Shown here: positions 46,045 through 55,368 of the stretch, one piece after another
Position numbering within the stretch: the stretch's first letter is position 1
How the letters are laid out: every line of letters begins with the position of its first letter
Source of the DNA: Allorhodopirellula solitaria
Lineage (GTDB): Bacteria > Planctomycetota > Planctomycetia > Pirellulales > Pirellulaceae
DNA: 61,353 nt
Reading direction: 5' to 3'
Assembly: GCF_007859855.1 (NCBI RefSeq)
Contig: NZ_SJPK01000008.1
Location: 62,311 to 123,663, forward strand
Program-made: the position numbers and the translations under genes
Notes under the pieces: model-generated
Told to the model about the DNA's origin: nothing
Database searches by the model: none
The model's input: only the letters and a program-made list of their open reading frames with translations

Positions 46045-46473
46045 TTAGGGGATCTCACAGAGCTCCAACAATCGAACATATTCTTGTTCGAATGTTTCCT
46101 TGGAATGATGTTGCTCTTGCTTTTCAATGAAGCGAGTCACATGGCCTAGTTGAGAGCGACCGACGGTGAATGCCCCATAGCCATCCTGCCACCCAAACTT
46201 CTGCAGCATTCCGGATTCTTCATTGAATTTCTTGGAGGTACATGCCTTCAGGTTTCTCATGAAATCGCTCAAGCAGTGCGTGGTCTTTAGCTTCACAAGC
46301 AAGTGGACCTGATCGACCCAGCCACCGACGATCAAGGGAATACCATCCAGCCCTTTGATCGTACCGCCCAAGTACTCGAACATCTCTTTCCGAGTCTGGG
46401 GTTGCAAATAGGGTTTGCGATTCTTGGTACTGAAGACAAGGTGGTAGAGAAGCTGGTGATGCGTACCGGACAT
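46045..46473 (-). CDS. IS200/Y1 transposase-like protein lacking both catalytic motifs
   Basis: A 142-aa protein with the IS200/IS605 TnpA fold: YHLVFSTKNRKPYL, GGWVDQVHLLVKL, FMRNLKACTSKKFNEE, WQDGYGAFTVGRSQL and FIEKQEQHHSKETFEQEY. In active relatives the metal site is H-hydrophobic-H (DHVHLL) and the nucleophile is the Tyr of YIxxQ. Here the first His is Q55 (Q-V-H) and the Tyr is F115 (RFIEKQ), so DNA cutting is not expected. The reading frame is otherwise whole. It sits between arrays of palindromic repeats, the setting of REP-associated tyrosine transposases. It may be domesticated as a DNA-binding protein or be an early decay product. Confidence 0.82.
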   Translation of the reverse strand: MSGTHHQLLYHLVFSTKNRKPYLQPQTRKEMFEYLGGTIKGLDGIPLIVGGWVDQVHLLVKLKTTHCLSDFMRNLKACTSKKFNEESGMLQKFGWQDGYGAFTVGRSQLGHVTRFIEKQEQHHSKETFEQEYVRLLELCEIP

Positions 46474-46506
46474 GGAATCGGTCCCCTGTGAGTCCTGGAA
46501 TCTACC

Positions 46507-46690
46507 GTCCCTATCGGGACTTCAAGCTTTCAGCCTAGCAAACCCACCGGTGGCTCGCGCCACCGGCAAAGGGCTATTGTCCCTCCGGGACTCTCTCATG
46601 TCCGCCAAGTCCCATCAGCAACTACCCCCCAAGTCCCGACAGGGACGACAGCCCAATGCCGGTGGTGAAAACCACCGGACCCACCGGGAC
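46507..46690. repeat. Palindromic repeat copies, one inverted and one direct
   Basis: GTCCCTATCGGGAC (46507-46520), CCGGTGGC-TCGC-GCCACCGG (46547-46566) and GTCCC-TCC-GGGAC (46579-46591) are variant hairpins of the same kind. A unit of about 80 bases, AGTCCCATCA to ACCCACC (46608-46687), is in the same orientation as the array at 45671 and has the identical GAAA-loop hairpin. Confidence 0.8.
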
Positions 46691-46710
46691 TCACTCATGC
46701 CCACCTTGGC

Positions 46711-47871
46711 TCACGCCGATATAGTCGGAGTGACCGCCGAGCATTGCGAACGCACGATCTTGATCACCCGATCCTGATCGGCTTGGCTCATCGATGAGCC
46801 GCTGGGCAAGCACAGACCGTCGCGGAACAGTCGCTCGCAAACCTTGCCGCCAATCATTTCGCAATCGGCAAAGGCGGGCTGCATGTGCATCGGCTTCCAC
46901 ACCGGGCGCGACTCAATATTGGCCTCTTCCAGCGCCAAGCGGACCTGTTCCCTGTCGGCGCCGAACCGACCGGCGTCGATCGTCAACGCCGTCAGCCAAC
47001 GCGTGGAATGAAAACCGTCCGGCTCGGGCATGAACTGCACCCCAGGTAACTCCCCGAGGGTTTCGCGATAGAGAGCAAAGATCTCGCGCCGCCGGTCCAC
47101 GCGATCGGCGAGTACCTGCAGCTGCCCACGACCGATCGCCGCCAACAGATTGCTCATCCGGTAGTTGTATCCGGTGACGGAGTGCTCGTAGTGTGGCGCC
47201 GGATCACGTGCTTGGGTGGCCAGGTACCGGGCCTGCTTCGCCCATGCCTCATTGTCCGTGACCAACATCCCGCCACCCGACGTGGTGATGATCTTGTTCC
47301 CATTGAAGGAGAAACAGCTCAGCTCGCCAAAACTGCCAGCCGGTTTCCCGTTCAAACTCGCCCCCAGCGATTCGGCGGCATCTTCGATAATCGGGACGTT
47401 GTGAGTTTCGCAGATCTCACTGATCCGGGTGTAGTTGGCGCACTGGCCGTTGACATCGACCACCATCACCGCCGCGGGCAAGCGATTCTGCCGAGATCGG
47501 CGATCGAGCTCCTCCGCGAGCAGCGCGGGATCCATGTTCCAGGTCTCCTCATCGCTATCGAGGAAAACTGGCTTGGCGTTTGCGTAGCGAATCGAGTTCG
47601 CCGTCGCCACAAACGTCAGCGAAGAGGTCACGATATCGTCGCCCGGCTGGACATCGAGCAACCGCAGACAGAGGTGCAGTGCCGCAGTGCCGCTGGAGAC
47701 AGCTACGGCATGTTGCCGTCCGGAAATCGCAGCAAATTCACGTTCAAAAGCATCGACATGAGGGCCCAGCGGAGCGATCCAGTTCGAATCGAACGCATCG
47801 AGCAATAGCTCCCGCTCACGCGAGCCCATATGAGGTGCCGAAAGATACAAACGTGGTGAAGAAGCGGTCAT
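46711..47871 (-). CDS. DegT/DnrJ/EryC1-type sugar aminotransferase (PglE-like)
   Basis: A PLP enzyme that would place an amino group at C4 of a UDP-4-keto-6-deoxy sugar, as PglE does in bacillosamine synthesis. It has SSGTAALHLCLRLL (59-72), FVATANSIRYANAKPVFLD, EDAAESLGA (163-171) and the PLP lysine K193 in CFSFNGNKIITTSGGGM, plus the terminal LCLPSGSSMSQADQDRV. The ATG at 47871 begins MTASSPRLYLSAPHMG, a typical family start; the frame runs open further upstream without family character. It lies 139 bases after the acetyltransferase gene. Confidence 0.9.
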   Translation of the reverse strand: MTASSPRLYLSAPHMGSRERELLLDAFDSNWIAPLGPHVDAFEREFAAISGRQHAVAVSSGTAALHLCLRLLDVQPGDDIVTSSLTFVATANSIRYANAKPVFLDSDEETWNMDPALLAEELDRRSRQNRLPAAVMVVDVNGQCANYTRISEICETHNVPIIEDAAESLGASLNGKPAGSFGELSCFSFNGNKIITTSGGGMLVTDNEAWAKQARYLATQARDPAPHYEHSVTGYNYRMSNLLAAIGRGQLQVLADRVDRRREIFALYRETLGELPGVQFMPEPDGFHSTRWLTALTIDAGRFGADREQVRLALEEANIESRPVWKPMHMQPAFADCEMIGGKVCERLFRDGLCLPSGSSMSQADQDRVIKIVRSQCSAVTPTISA

Positions 47872-48010
47872 GGGAAGGAAAACGAAAGATAAGAATGGGA
47901 GGAGAACAAGGCGATGCCAGTGTAACCAGAATCGGCAAAAACTCACTACTGGCTGGGTGGTCTTCGTAAAAAGGATAGGTACGGGGACGACCCAACTCGA
48001 ATCGGTGAAC

Positions 48011-48625
48011 TCAGCGAGGGCGCGCGGGAATACCCGTGGCAACCACGCCGGAGGGGAGGTCATGCACGACTGCCGCTCCGGCGCCAACGGTTGCCCATGC
48101 ACCGATTCGCACGGACGGTATAGCGCAGGCTCCGATGCCGACAAATACTCCCTGCTCGAGTTCGCAGTGACCAGCAAGGTTGACACCGGGGGCGACATGA
48201 CAGAAGTCGTCCACCCTACAATCATGATCCACGGTGGCTCCTGTATTGATCACACAGTGTTCGCCGATTCGCGTCCCCGCCTGAATAATAGCTCCCGCCA
48301 TCACCACACTTCCGCGCCCGATCGTGACCGACGGGTCGAGAATTGCACTGGGATGCACAGCGATGCCCCATTCCACATCGAAGCGGCCTGCTGTTATTTG
48401 GCGTAGTTGGTTGCTCCCAATCCCAATAATGGTAGGCCTCGGCTTCATGTTTCGCAATTCATCACATGGAGCTACGATTCGCACGCCCGCCAATTCGCCA
48501 CCATTCTTCGCAAGATCATCATCGAGTGCAGCCGCAACCTGATGACCAAGAGAGGTGATCACTGAACTAGTCACCTTTGCGTGCCCACCCGCTCCAACCA
48601 CATAAAATTGCCTCGGTTGATTCAT
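48011..48625 (-). CDS. PglD/NeuD-type sugar N-acetyltransferase
   Basis: A short N-terminal nucleotide-sugar-binding domain (FYVVGAGGHAKVTSSVI) precedes a left-handed beta-helix of hexapeptide repeats (VHPSAILDPSVTIGRGSVVMAGAIIQAGTRIGEHCVINTGATVDHDC...). The His of VDHDC matches the catalytic base of PglD, which acetylates the 4-amino group added by PglE. The C-terminus VVHDLPSGVVATGIPARP is also typical. Length 204 aa is normal. Its start overlaps the stop of the sugar-phosphate transferase gene by ATGA. Confidence 0.9.
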   Translation of the reverse strand: MNQPRQFYVVGAGGHAKVTSSVITSLGHQVAAALDDDLAKNGGELAGVRIVAPCDELRNMKPRPTIIGIGSNQLRQITAGRFDVEWGIAVHPSAILDPSVTIGRGSVVMAGAIIQAGTRIGEHCVINTGATVDHDCRVDDFCHVAPGVNLAGHCELEQGVFVGIGACAIPSVRIGAWATVGAGAAVVHDLPSGVVATGIPARPR

Positions 48626-49260
48626 GCTCGGTCATCCTGTGCCGAGGAATTGCCTTTGAAAACCGGCATCGTGACGTGCCCCTCAGAACTGATGTTGTCT
48701 CGTCGAATCATTTGCCATAGTGTCCCCCAAAGAATTTTCAAATCTAGCCACAAACTTTGGTTCTCCACATACCAGATATCCAGCTCGAATTTCTCCTCCC
48801 AGCTGATTGCGTTCCGACCATTGATCTGGGCCCACCCCGTAATGCCGGGACGCACTTCGTGGCGACGGCTCTGGTATTCCGAATAGAGCGGGCCATATTG
48901 ACTGATAAACGGACGTGGGCCGACGAGGCTCATTTCTCCAACAAGAACGTTCCAAAGCTCCGGCAGTTCGTCTAAACTTGTCTTTCGCAGCCACGTGCCA
49001 AGTGGAGTTAGTCTTTGGTCATCTGACAGCACATTACCACCGGCATCGACTGCAGAAATCATTGTCTTGAACTTGATGATTTTGAACGGCACTCCCATTA
49101 ATCCCAAACGCTCCTGGCAGAACAAAGCGGGACGTTCCAGGCGAAGCGATACAAGCGCCCAGATTAACAAAAGGCATGGCGAAAGCACACAAAGCGCGAA
49201 GGCTGCAACACTAATGTCGAAGGATCGCTTAATAAATTTGGATAGCAAAGATTGGTTCAT
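48622..49260 (-). CDS. Polyprenyl-phosphate sugar-phosphate transferase (PglC-like)
   Basis: The enzyme starts glycan assembly by moving a sugar-1-phosphate from UDP to a membrane polyprenyl phosphate. It has one re-entrant N-terminal membrane helix (SFDISVAAFALCVLSPCLLLIW), FKTM, the catalytic pair D97-E98 in RKTSLDELPELWNVL, MSLVGPRP and RPGITGWAQINGRNAISWEEKFELDIWYV. The short single-domain form (212 aa) is the PglC type, not the long WbaP type. With the genes for an acetyltransferase and aminotransferase beside it, di-N-acetylbacillosamine phosphate or a close relative is the likely substrate. Confidence 0.92.
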   Translation of the reverse strand: MNQSLLSKFIKRSFDISVAAFALCVLSPCLLLIWALVSLRLERPALFCQERLGLMGVPFKIIKFKTMISAVDAGGNVLSDDQRLTPLGTWLRKTSLDELPELWNVLVGEMSLVGPRPFISQYGPLYSEYQSRRHEVRPGITGWAQINGRNAISWEEKFELDIWYVENQSLWLDLKILWGTLWQMIRRDNISSEGHVTMPVFKGNSSAQDDRA

Positions 49261-49268
49261 GGCGGATT

Positions 49269-50477
49269 TTAGATGAATTTTATTAGCAGGTCGCTGAACT
49301 GCTGGGCATGTTCGGATCGATCGAAATGTTCAGTCACATAGTCTCGTGCACGCCCCCCCATCTCAGTGGCTTCGGCACGGTTATTGGCGAGACGCTCGAC
49401 GGCATCAGCCAGGCCTTGTGGATTCCCCGGTTTGACAAACCATCCACCTTCGCTGTCTTCGATGACGTCGCGGATCACGCCATCGATCATGAGAATTGTA
49501 GGTCGCCCAGCCGCCATGTAGTCGAAAACTTTATTTGGATAGACCGTTTTAAACATCGGCAGATCCTGCAGCACGGCGACGCACGCATCGGCAGCCGCTA
49601 GCACATCGGCCATCTCGGATTTGCCTACGACGCCCTGCCACTGAATATTTGTCAGACCTAATTTCTCGATAAGACCGGTTACCCTGACACGATCTTTGCC
49701 ATCACCCACTAGAATGAAATGAACCTGGGAATTGTCCTTAAGCAGTTCCGCAGCCCGCACGTAGGTGGGCAGGTCGTTGGCGGGACCGATCGCCCCGGCA
49801 TACAACACGACGAACTTATCCGACACACCCCAGCTTTGGCGAATATCTTGGCCACGCGCCTCTGGATGAAACATTGCGGGATCAACACCATTTGGAATCA
49901 AGCGAATTTTATCGCGTGAGATGCCTCTCTGTTCGACGAGATAGTCGATGAAGGCAGGCGAATTGACCAGGATCAGCGTTGCCCGTGCATACAGAAAACA
50001 CTCCAAACGCCGGGCCAGGAAGATCAGGACTGGATTGCGGAGCACTCCCATCTCAATGGCGAAATCGGGCCACAGGTCACGGATCTCTAGTAAAAATGGC
50101 TTCCACCGCAAGAGAGCCACCCCCCAAGCAGACAATGCTTGAAAAAGCGGCGGACTCGTGCCCATTACGACGTCCGCATCCTTGGCCGATTTCCACCCCG
50201 CCAGAAACGCGGATACCATGAAGCTAATAAAGCCGAGCAACCGGTGGAAGAAGGACTTGTGGATGTTTCGAAATTGCTTGACCCGACGGATCTCAATCCC
50301 ATCGCAGGTCGCCACCGATCCTCCTTCGGAACGGGCACCGTCCAGATAACTGACGTCCGATGCAATCACAGTCGCCTGGTTCCCCTCGGCGACCAACTTG
50401 CGCAACAGCTCATAGTGCCGGGTCCCTCCGCCTTCGGCCGGAGTGCGAAACGCTTGGTGAATTAACAGTATTTTCAT
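49269..50477 (-). CDS. Family 4 glycosyltransferase (WbuB-like)
   Basis: A GT-B-fold transferase of 402 aa. The N-terminal domain begins MKILLIHQAFRTPAEGGGTRHYELLRKLV. The linker has IRLIPNGVDPAMF, and the C-terminal donor domain has VVLYAGAIGPANDLPTYVRAAELL, FILVGDGKDR and the E-x7-E-like region SEMADVLAAADACVAVL, followed by PNKVFDYMAAGRPTILM. It probably adds the second sugar of the repeat; WbuB-type enzymes transfer N-acetyl-fucosamine-type residues. It ends 8 bases before the sugar-phosphate transferase start and begins 15 bases after the heparinase-like stop. Confidence 0.9.
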   Translation of the reverse strand: MKILLIHQAFRTPAEGGGTRHYELLRKLVAEGNQATVIASDVSYLDGARSEGGSVATCDGIEIRRVKQFRNIHKSFFHRLLGFISFMVSAFLAGWKSAKDADVVMGTSPPLFQALSAWGVALLRWKPFLLEIRDLWPDFAIEMGVLRNPVLIFLARRLECFLYARATLILVNSPAFIDYLVEQRGISRDKIRLIPNGVDPAMFHPEARGQDIRQSWGVSDKFVVLYAGAIGPANDLPTYVRAAELLKDNSQVHFILVGDGKDRVRVTGLIEKLGLTNIQWQGVVGKSEMADVLAAADACVAVLQDLPMFKTVYPNKVFDYMAAGRPTILMIDGVIRDVIEDSEGGWFVKPGNPQGLADAVERLANNRAEATEMGGRARDYVTEHFDRSEHAQQFSDLLIKFI

Positions 50478-50492
50478 GAACTTTCAACTGAA

Positions 50493-52472
50493 TCAAATAG
50501 ATAGCTCGTTAGAATCGAGCAGTCGAAACCGGCTGATGACTATCATCTCCGCCGCCGGCCCGCTCTGAATTTCTGCGACGACCCGGTGCGATGGCGCTAG
50601 TTCACCGTAGCGTGGTGCATACCACCCGGCCGCTCCCTTACCCGCTCGCTCATGCTTGAGCACCAAGCTCGCTTCAGGCGTATCAGTCTCGACATCGAGT
50701 TCGACCACGCCAATAGGAAGCCGCCATCGAAAGAAATGGCTCGGCTCCAAGACTGGATCGGGCGCATCGATGACCACCCCGTCGGCGAGTTGCCACCGCA
50801 GATCGATAAGACAATTGGGACAACAGCGCACTCGATCACGAATCACAATTCCGTCGGTCGTCACGTCGAGGGTCCGTCTCCACTTCTCAATCCCTCCAAT
50901 TGGGCGACCCCACAGGCCGGTAATCGATCGCTCCGAATCTCCAGCAGACGACTCCTCCTCGACGGTCGCCTTCGGCCAAGGAATGTAGAGGAAGCGGCCC
51001 ACGCGACGGGCTAAGTCCTGGCCATCGCTGCCGATCACATTGTGATATTTTCCTAATGCAAGTGGAATCGTAGACCAGTCGCCGTCGGCATTGTATCGGT
51101 AGGTCCCTGGATCGATTGCGATATTGAATCCGTCAATCCAGACATCGACGTGCATTGCATCGACTTGGCCGGGACGAAAGATTGCTGGTGGGACTCGCAT
51201 CGAAGCATACTGCCGAACACCACGGCGATCTTTTCCACGGAGCACCGCCAAACCTGCCTGTGAGAAAACAGTTCTGTTGAAGCATGGACGATCATCACGC
51301 TGCACCGTTTCTGGCGACGAACAACCCAACCAAGGTAACCCAGCATCCCATGGCCCAGGCTCCACAGGCAGGGCTCTCCCGCTGATAAACGAAGCTTCCT
51401 GCAGTGCAGGACGAAAGTCATCATACGCGCACGCTGTCCAATCCAGCACGCACGCTCCATCATCATGTCCATAACGCGGTTGTCGACCATCTCGCACGAT
51501 CATACTGTGCAAGAATTCAGCACTCCGATCGAGTGCTGCGCGACACTGAGGAAGTTCGATTCCATGGTGCTGCGAAATCGCGACCGCAGCGACTAAGTCA
51601 TGAATCATGACACGGTGGTAGTTCGCCGACTGCTGTGAGAATCCCCCATCCTCATCTACCAATGCGGTGGCCTCACGCTCGAGCGTCATACGCCCCTTTT
51701 CAATCCATGCGGATGAGCTCGTGTGTTCGGGTAGCGCCAATCCGATAACGAGCAATCCCATCGCCTCAGACAACCCATGATTGTTTTTTTGGGAAAGCGC
51801 GTAGTCCAGATGGACGGCGATTCGCTGAGCCGTTGCGACAAACAATCGCGTCACATTACGGACATCATCATCACTCGCAGAGGCACCGAATACCGACCAC
51901 CCACCAGCAATCGTCACCGCGCGCAGCGCCGCCTCCTGGCCGCACATCCATTGAGGGCCGCGAAAGGGAGGGTTCTTTTCGGCGAAATCTCGGACCGCGC
52001 CAAAGAACAACTCTGCGGCGTCATCGGTGTGACCAGCAAAATGCGCGCGACACAGCAGCCACACCAACCCAAATCGCCCCGGTTCCCAAAAGTTCTTGAT
52101 GTCACCGTGACCGAACGTCGCGATCCGTGAAAAATGCTCGCTAGCAGGAAGGCGATGACCGTCATCAGCATTGAAGTGCCAATCGGGCGGCCAACCGACC
52201 GCACGCTGCTTCCCACCAAAAAGCGCTAGCCTGCCATGGAGCAAGTCGTGCAGGCTTACCTGCAGCGCGGGATCTGGAAATTGTCGCGTCTGTTGCCTCG
52301 CTGCATGGACATCAATTGGCCAGATCCGTCGTTGGCGGAAGGCGTCCGCGTTCACATTGACATCAAAATCGCACCAATCGGCATTCGGCAACCGGCGCTC
52401 AAGCGTGCCCAGCTTGTGCTCGAACAGGCCCCGCACGCGTTGGTAAGTCCACGCGGGACCCATCGCGCGCAT
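50493..52472 (-). CDS. Heparinase II/III-family protein, 659 aa
   Basis: The polysaccharide lyase layout is seen: an alpha/alpha toroid (residues about 90-350, with KNNHGLSEAMGLLVIGLAL, QQSANYHRVMIHDL and YGHDDGA) followed by the heparinase II/III beta-sandwich domain (MRVPPAIFRPGQVDAMHVDVWIDGFNIAIDPGTYRYN). The conserved Asn-His and Tyr-His residues of the family active site seem present. There is no signal peptide, as in relatives found inside capsule or O-antigen loci, where a cytoplasmic or inner-membrane role is possible. It shares direction with GT4, PglC, PglD and PglE and is the first of that close run. Confidence 0.85.
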   Translation of the reverse strand: MRAMGPAWTYQRVRGLFEHKLGTLERRLPNADWCDFDVNVNADAFRQRRIWPIDVHAARQQTRQFPDPALQVSLHDLLHGRLALFGGKQRAVGWPPDWHFNADDGHRLPASEHFSRIATFGHGDIKNFWEPGRFGLVWLLCRAHFAGHTDDAAELFFGAVRDFAEKNPPFRGPQWMCGQEAALRAVTIAGGWSVFGASASDDDVRNVTRLFVATAQRIAVHLDYALSQKNNHGLSEAMGLLVIGLALPEHTSSSAWIEKGRMTLEREATALVDEDGGFSQQSANYHRVMIHDLVAAVAISQHHGIELPQCRAALDRSAEFLHSMIVRDGRQPRYGHDDGACVLDWTACAYDDFRPALQEASFISGRALPVEPGPWDAGLPWLGCSSPETVQRDDRPCFNRTVFSQAGLAVLRGKDRRGVRQYASMRVPPAIFRPGQVDAMHVDVWIDGFNIAIDPGTYRYNADGDWSTIPLALGKYHNVIGSDGQDLARRVGRFLYIPWPKATVEEESSAGDSERSITGLWGRPIGGIEKWRRTLDVTTDGIVIRDRVRCCPNCLIDLRWQLADGVVIDAPDPVLEPSHFFRWRLPIGVVELDVETDTPEASLVLKHERAGKGAAGWYAPRYGELAPSHRVVAEIQSGPAAEMIVISRFRLLDSNELSI

Positions 52473-52645
52473 GACTGCGACGGGAACGCGTACTCGGCTA
52501 ACGATGCTTGAGAATTTAATGAGACTCAGTTCCGGTCAGTTTACGACGATAAAACGCTTTGATATCAATCCTATGAATCCGTTTCCAGACTCTAGCTTAC
52601 AAATCGTGCCCCGCTAAGCACGTCGAGGCAGTTGCTCCGGTTTAT

Positions 52646-52724
52646 TAGCCGGTGGGCGCTAGCCCCGGTTCCTTCAACGCTTCGCGTTTGGCGACAGCAA
52701 ACCGGGGCTAATGCCCACCGGCTC
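52646..52724. repeat. Long palindromic repeat TAGCCGGTGGGC...
   Basis: The arms TAGCCGGTGGGCGCTAGCCC (from 52646) and GGGCTAATGCCCACCGGCT (to 52724) are complementary but for two bases, and extend inward by CGGTT/AACCG. This is the only structure in the 510-base gap between the oxidoreductase stop and the heparinase-like start; no gene is seen in the gap. Repeats of this wording recur in planctomycete genomes as I recall. Confidence 0.65.
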
Positions 52725-52982
52725 ATTGGGTTACACCAAAGGACTTCCCTGCACCTGCTCATCGGCTCTGGAGCCCGTTGCCTCTCATTTTGCTCGTCGA
52801 TGCATGATCGAGCAAGCGTTTAGGGACACCAAAAATAGAGACATCCCTTGACCGCAAAACACACAAGCAACACGAAAGTCAATATCCATTGTCCTTTCGT
52901 CTGCTTCGTGGTTGAAACCCGTTCATTGGCTTTCCAGTCTAAATACCCAAACTGCGACAGCCTTCCGAAGCACGTCCTACCA

Positions 52983-55145
52983 TCAATCGACAGCAGTGTT
53001 CTCGTTCGGCTGACGGGCGAAATGCAGTGGAATCGGTATCCCTTCTCGCAGACTCTGAACCGCTGCAATGGACGCCCAGGAGGTCGACAACAACTCCGAC
53101 CATTCGATCGGCCAACGGCCTTTCCGCATCCCCTGCGCGAATGCCTGAACCTCTTCCAAATGCCCCTTGCCCGATGTTGTCTTGATCGTGTTGACTTTGC
53201 CGCCCGATGCCAACTCCACCCGGCGGAAGTCATCGATCACTGCCATCTTGCCACCGCCAAGAACCTCCACGCGCTCCTTGGACATCGCCCGATCACCGCC
53301 TGCCAGGTAACCGATCGAACTGATCGAGCCGTTCTCATGTCGAATCGTGATGAAGGCCTGGTCGTCAACGATCTCGGGAGCGTTGGGGCCACCGATGCAG
53401 GTTGCGTATACCTCGACGGGCAGGCTACCAGTCAGGTACGTCACCAAATCGATCGCATGGCAGGCCTCGCCAATGATCCGGCCACCGCCTTCTTCGGGGT
53501 GCTGGATCCAAACATCGGCAGGAATCGAGCCTGCATTGAAACGGTACTGCACGGTCAGGGGTTGCATCACCTTGGCAAAGTGCTGTTTGACTTGCTGCGC
53601 CGCTTCGGAGAACCGTCGATTGAATCCAACCATGACGATTTGATTCGGGTTGCGATTGACCGCGTCTTCCACGGCCAACAACTGGGGGCCATCAACGGCG
53701 AGAGGTTTCTCAACGAACACATGTTTGCCTGCGTCCAGGGCAGCACAAACTTGGCCCGAGTGGAGGTGATGCCGTGTCAAAATCATCACCGCGTCGGTGT
53801 TCTCATCGCGAATCACCTCCTGCTCATCGGCGGTGCACTCGGAAAAACCAAACTTGTCACCCGCGCTATGAGCCGACATCCCACTGGCCGAGCAAATCGT
53901 CGTCAACTGAAAATCGCCCGCCTTCTGCAGTTGCGGAAACATGGTCATTCTTGCGAAATTCCCTGCCCCCAAAACCCCGAGCTTCAACGCACCTGCGACC
54001 GGAGTGCTTTTCCCAAGTGGGATCCGCGGCGTTGCTTGCGATGACTCAGCGTAATTCAGAACGACTCCCAGATAGGGCTCGCTGCCCTCGGAGATCATCT
54101 GGTAAGCCTGCTCGGCTTGCTCAATATCGAAGCGATGCGAAATCAGGTGATCGACTGACAGTTTGCCCGAGGCCATCAAGTCCAGCACTGCTTGAATGTT
54201 GCGTTGTTCGGTCCAGCGAACATGTCCGATGGGATAATCGATCCCCCGCTCTTCATAATTGGGATCGTAGCGACCGGGGCCATAGGAGCACGAAACGACA
54301 AATTCGACTTCTTTGAAATACATCGGCCGCCGAGGTACTTCGAGTCCCACAACACCGACCAAGACGATTCGCCCCTTGGTTCGCGCCGCTTCACAGGCCA
54401 ACTCGATCGGTCCATTGCTTGACGTGGAGGCAGTAATCAGCACCGCATCGGCCCCTGCCCCGCGACTGAGCGCCTGGACATTGGATGCCGACAGGTTCGG
54501 TTGCGCAATCGCGGCGCCGCTCTGCAGTGCCAATTCGCATTTCGCTGGATCGGGATCCGTGCCGATCACGCGGCAGCCCGCTGCGGCGAGCAACCCCACC
54601 GCAACTTGCCCTACCAATCCCAAACCGATCACCAACACGGTCTCGCCGAGGGACACCTTGGCCAGGCGCACGCCTTGCATGGAGATCGAGCCCAGTACGG
54701 CAAAGGAAGCCTGATCAAAGGACACATTTTCGGCGATCGAGGCACACAGATTAACGGGCACCGAGACGACACCGGCATGCGGCCCATTGCAGGCCACGCG
54801 GTCGCCCACTTTGTACTGATCAACCCCTTGTCCGGCGGAAACCACCACTCCCGCAGAGCAGTACCCCAGTCCCATGGGCTGGTCGAGTTTCTCACGAACT
54901 TGCCGAATCGTATCGAGAACCCCCTCGGACTTCATTTTCTCGATCACCCGCCGCACTTGATCAGGCCGTTCGCGGGCCTTGCCGATCAAGCTCTTCTTGG
55001 CGATGTCCATCACCATCTTCTCAGTACCGGCCGAAATCAGGCTAGCACGATTAGCGACGAGCAATTCGCCGGGACGTGCTACAGGCTCTGGTACACTTAC
55101 AACAGAGGTCGTTCCTCTGCGAATATCCTGCTGTACTTGCGGCAT
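52983..55145 (-). CDS. Two-domain oxidoreductase: zinc-type dehydrogenase fused to Gfo/Idh/MocA
   Basis: Residues 1-370 are a medium-chain alcohol dehydrogenase-like unit (MGLGYCSAGVVVSAGQGVDQYKVGDRVACNG, SISMQGVRLAKVSLGETVLVIGLGLVGQ). Residues about 385-720 are a Gfo/Idh/MocA dehydrogenase (GVLGAGNFARMTMFPQL, HVFVEKPLAVDG, VGFNRRFSEAA). This fusion is known from surface-polysaccharide loci, often next to heparinase-like genes, and is taken to modify a nucleotide sugar; its substrate has not been fixed by the sequence. No Zn-binding Cys cluster is evident in the first domain. An antisense frame over the gene is spurious. Confidence 0.9.
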   Translation of the reverse strand: MPQVQQDIRRGTTSVVSVPEPVARPGELLVANRASLISAGTEKMVMDIAKKSLIGKARERPDQVRRVIEKMKSEGVLDTIRQVREKLDQPMGLGYCSAGVVVSAGQGVDQYKVGDRVACNGPHAGVVSVPVNLCASIAENVSFDQASFAVLGSISMQGVRLAKVSLGETVLVIGLGLVGQVAVGLLAAAGCRVIGTDPDPAKCELALQSGAAIAQPNLSASNVQALSRGAGADAVLITASTSSNGPIELACEAARTKGRIVLVGVVGLEVPRRPMYFKEVEFVVSCSYGPGRYDPNYEERGIDYPIGHVRWTEQRNIQAVLDLMASGKLSVDHLISHRFDIEQAEQAYQMISEGSEPYLGVVLNYAESSQATPRIPLGKSTPVAGALKLGVLGAGNFARMTMFPQLQKAGDFQLTTICSASGMSAHSAGDKFGFSECTADEQEVIRDENTDAVMILTRHHLHSGQVCAALDAGKHVFVEKPLAVDGPQLLAVEDAVNRNPNQIVMVGFNRRFSEAAQQVKQHFAKVMQPLTVQYRFNAGSIPADVWIQHPEEGGGRIIGEACHAIDLVTYLTGSLPVEVYATCIGGPNAPEIVDDQAFITIRHENGSISSIGYLAGGDRAMSKERVEVLGGGKMAVIDDFRRVELASGGKVNTIKTTSGKGHLEEVQAFAQGMRKGRWPIEWSELLSTSWASIAAVQSLREGIPIPLHFARQPNENTAVD

Positions 55146-55368
55146 CTTAAACTTGCGTTAATTGTTATATGGAAACATAAAAGACACTGCTTGAAAACAG
55201 TGTCCGAACGACGACGAGAGAGCCAAACCCTCAAACGCCAGTCAAAACACACAAAACTCGACAACATAACAGAGTCCTTTTGCAGGCGAATACAGTTGCC
55301 TCGAACACCCAGGCTACAGATCAGCACCCTAGCAACGGCAGACGCACACCACCGATAAGATAAACCGA

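Noticed and set aside
52848-54044. A 398-codon plus-strand frame
   Set aside because: It lies antisense over the well-supported two-domain oxidoreductase and has no domain character; long antisense frames are common in this base composition.
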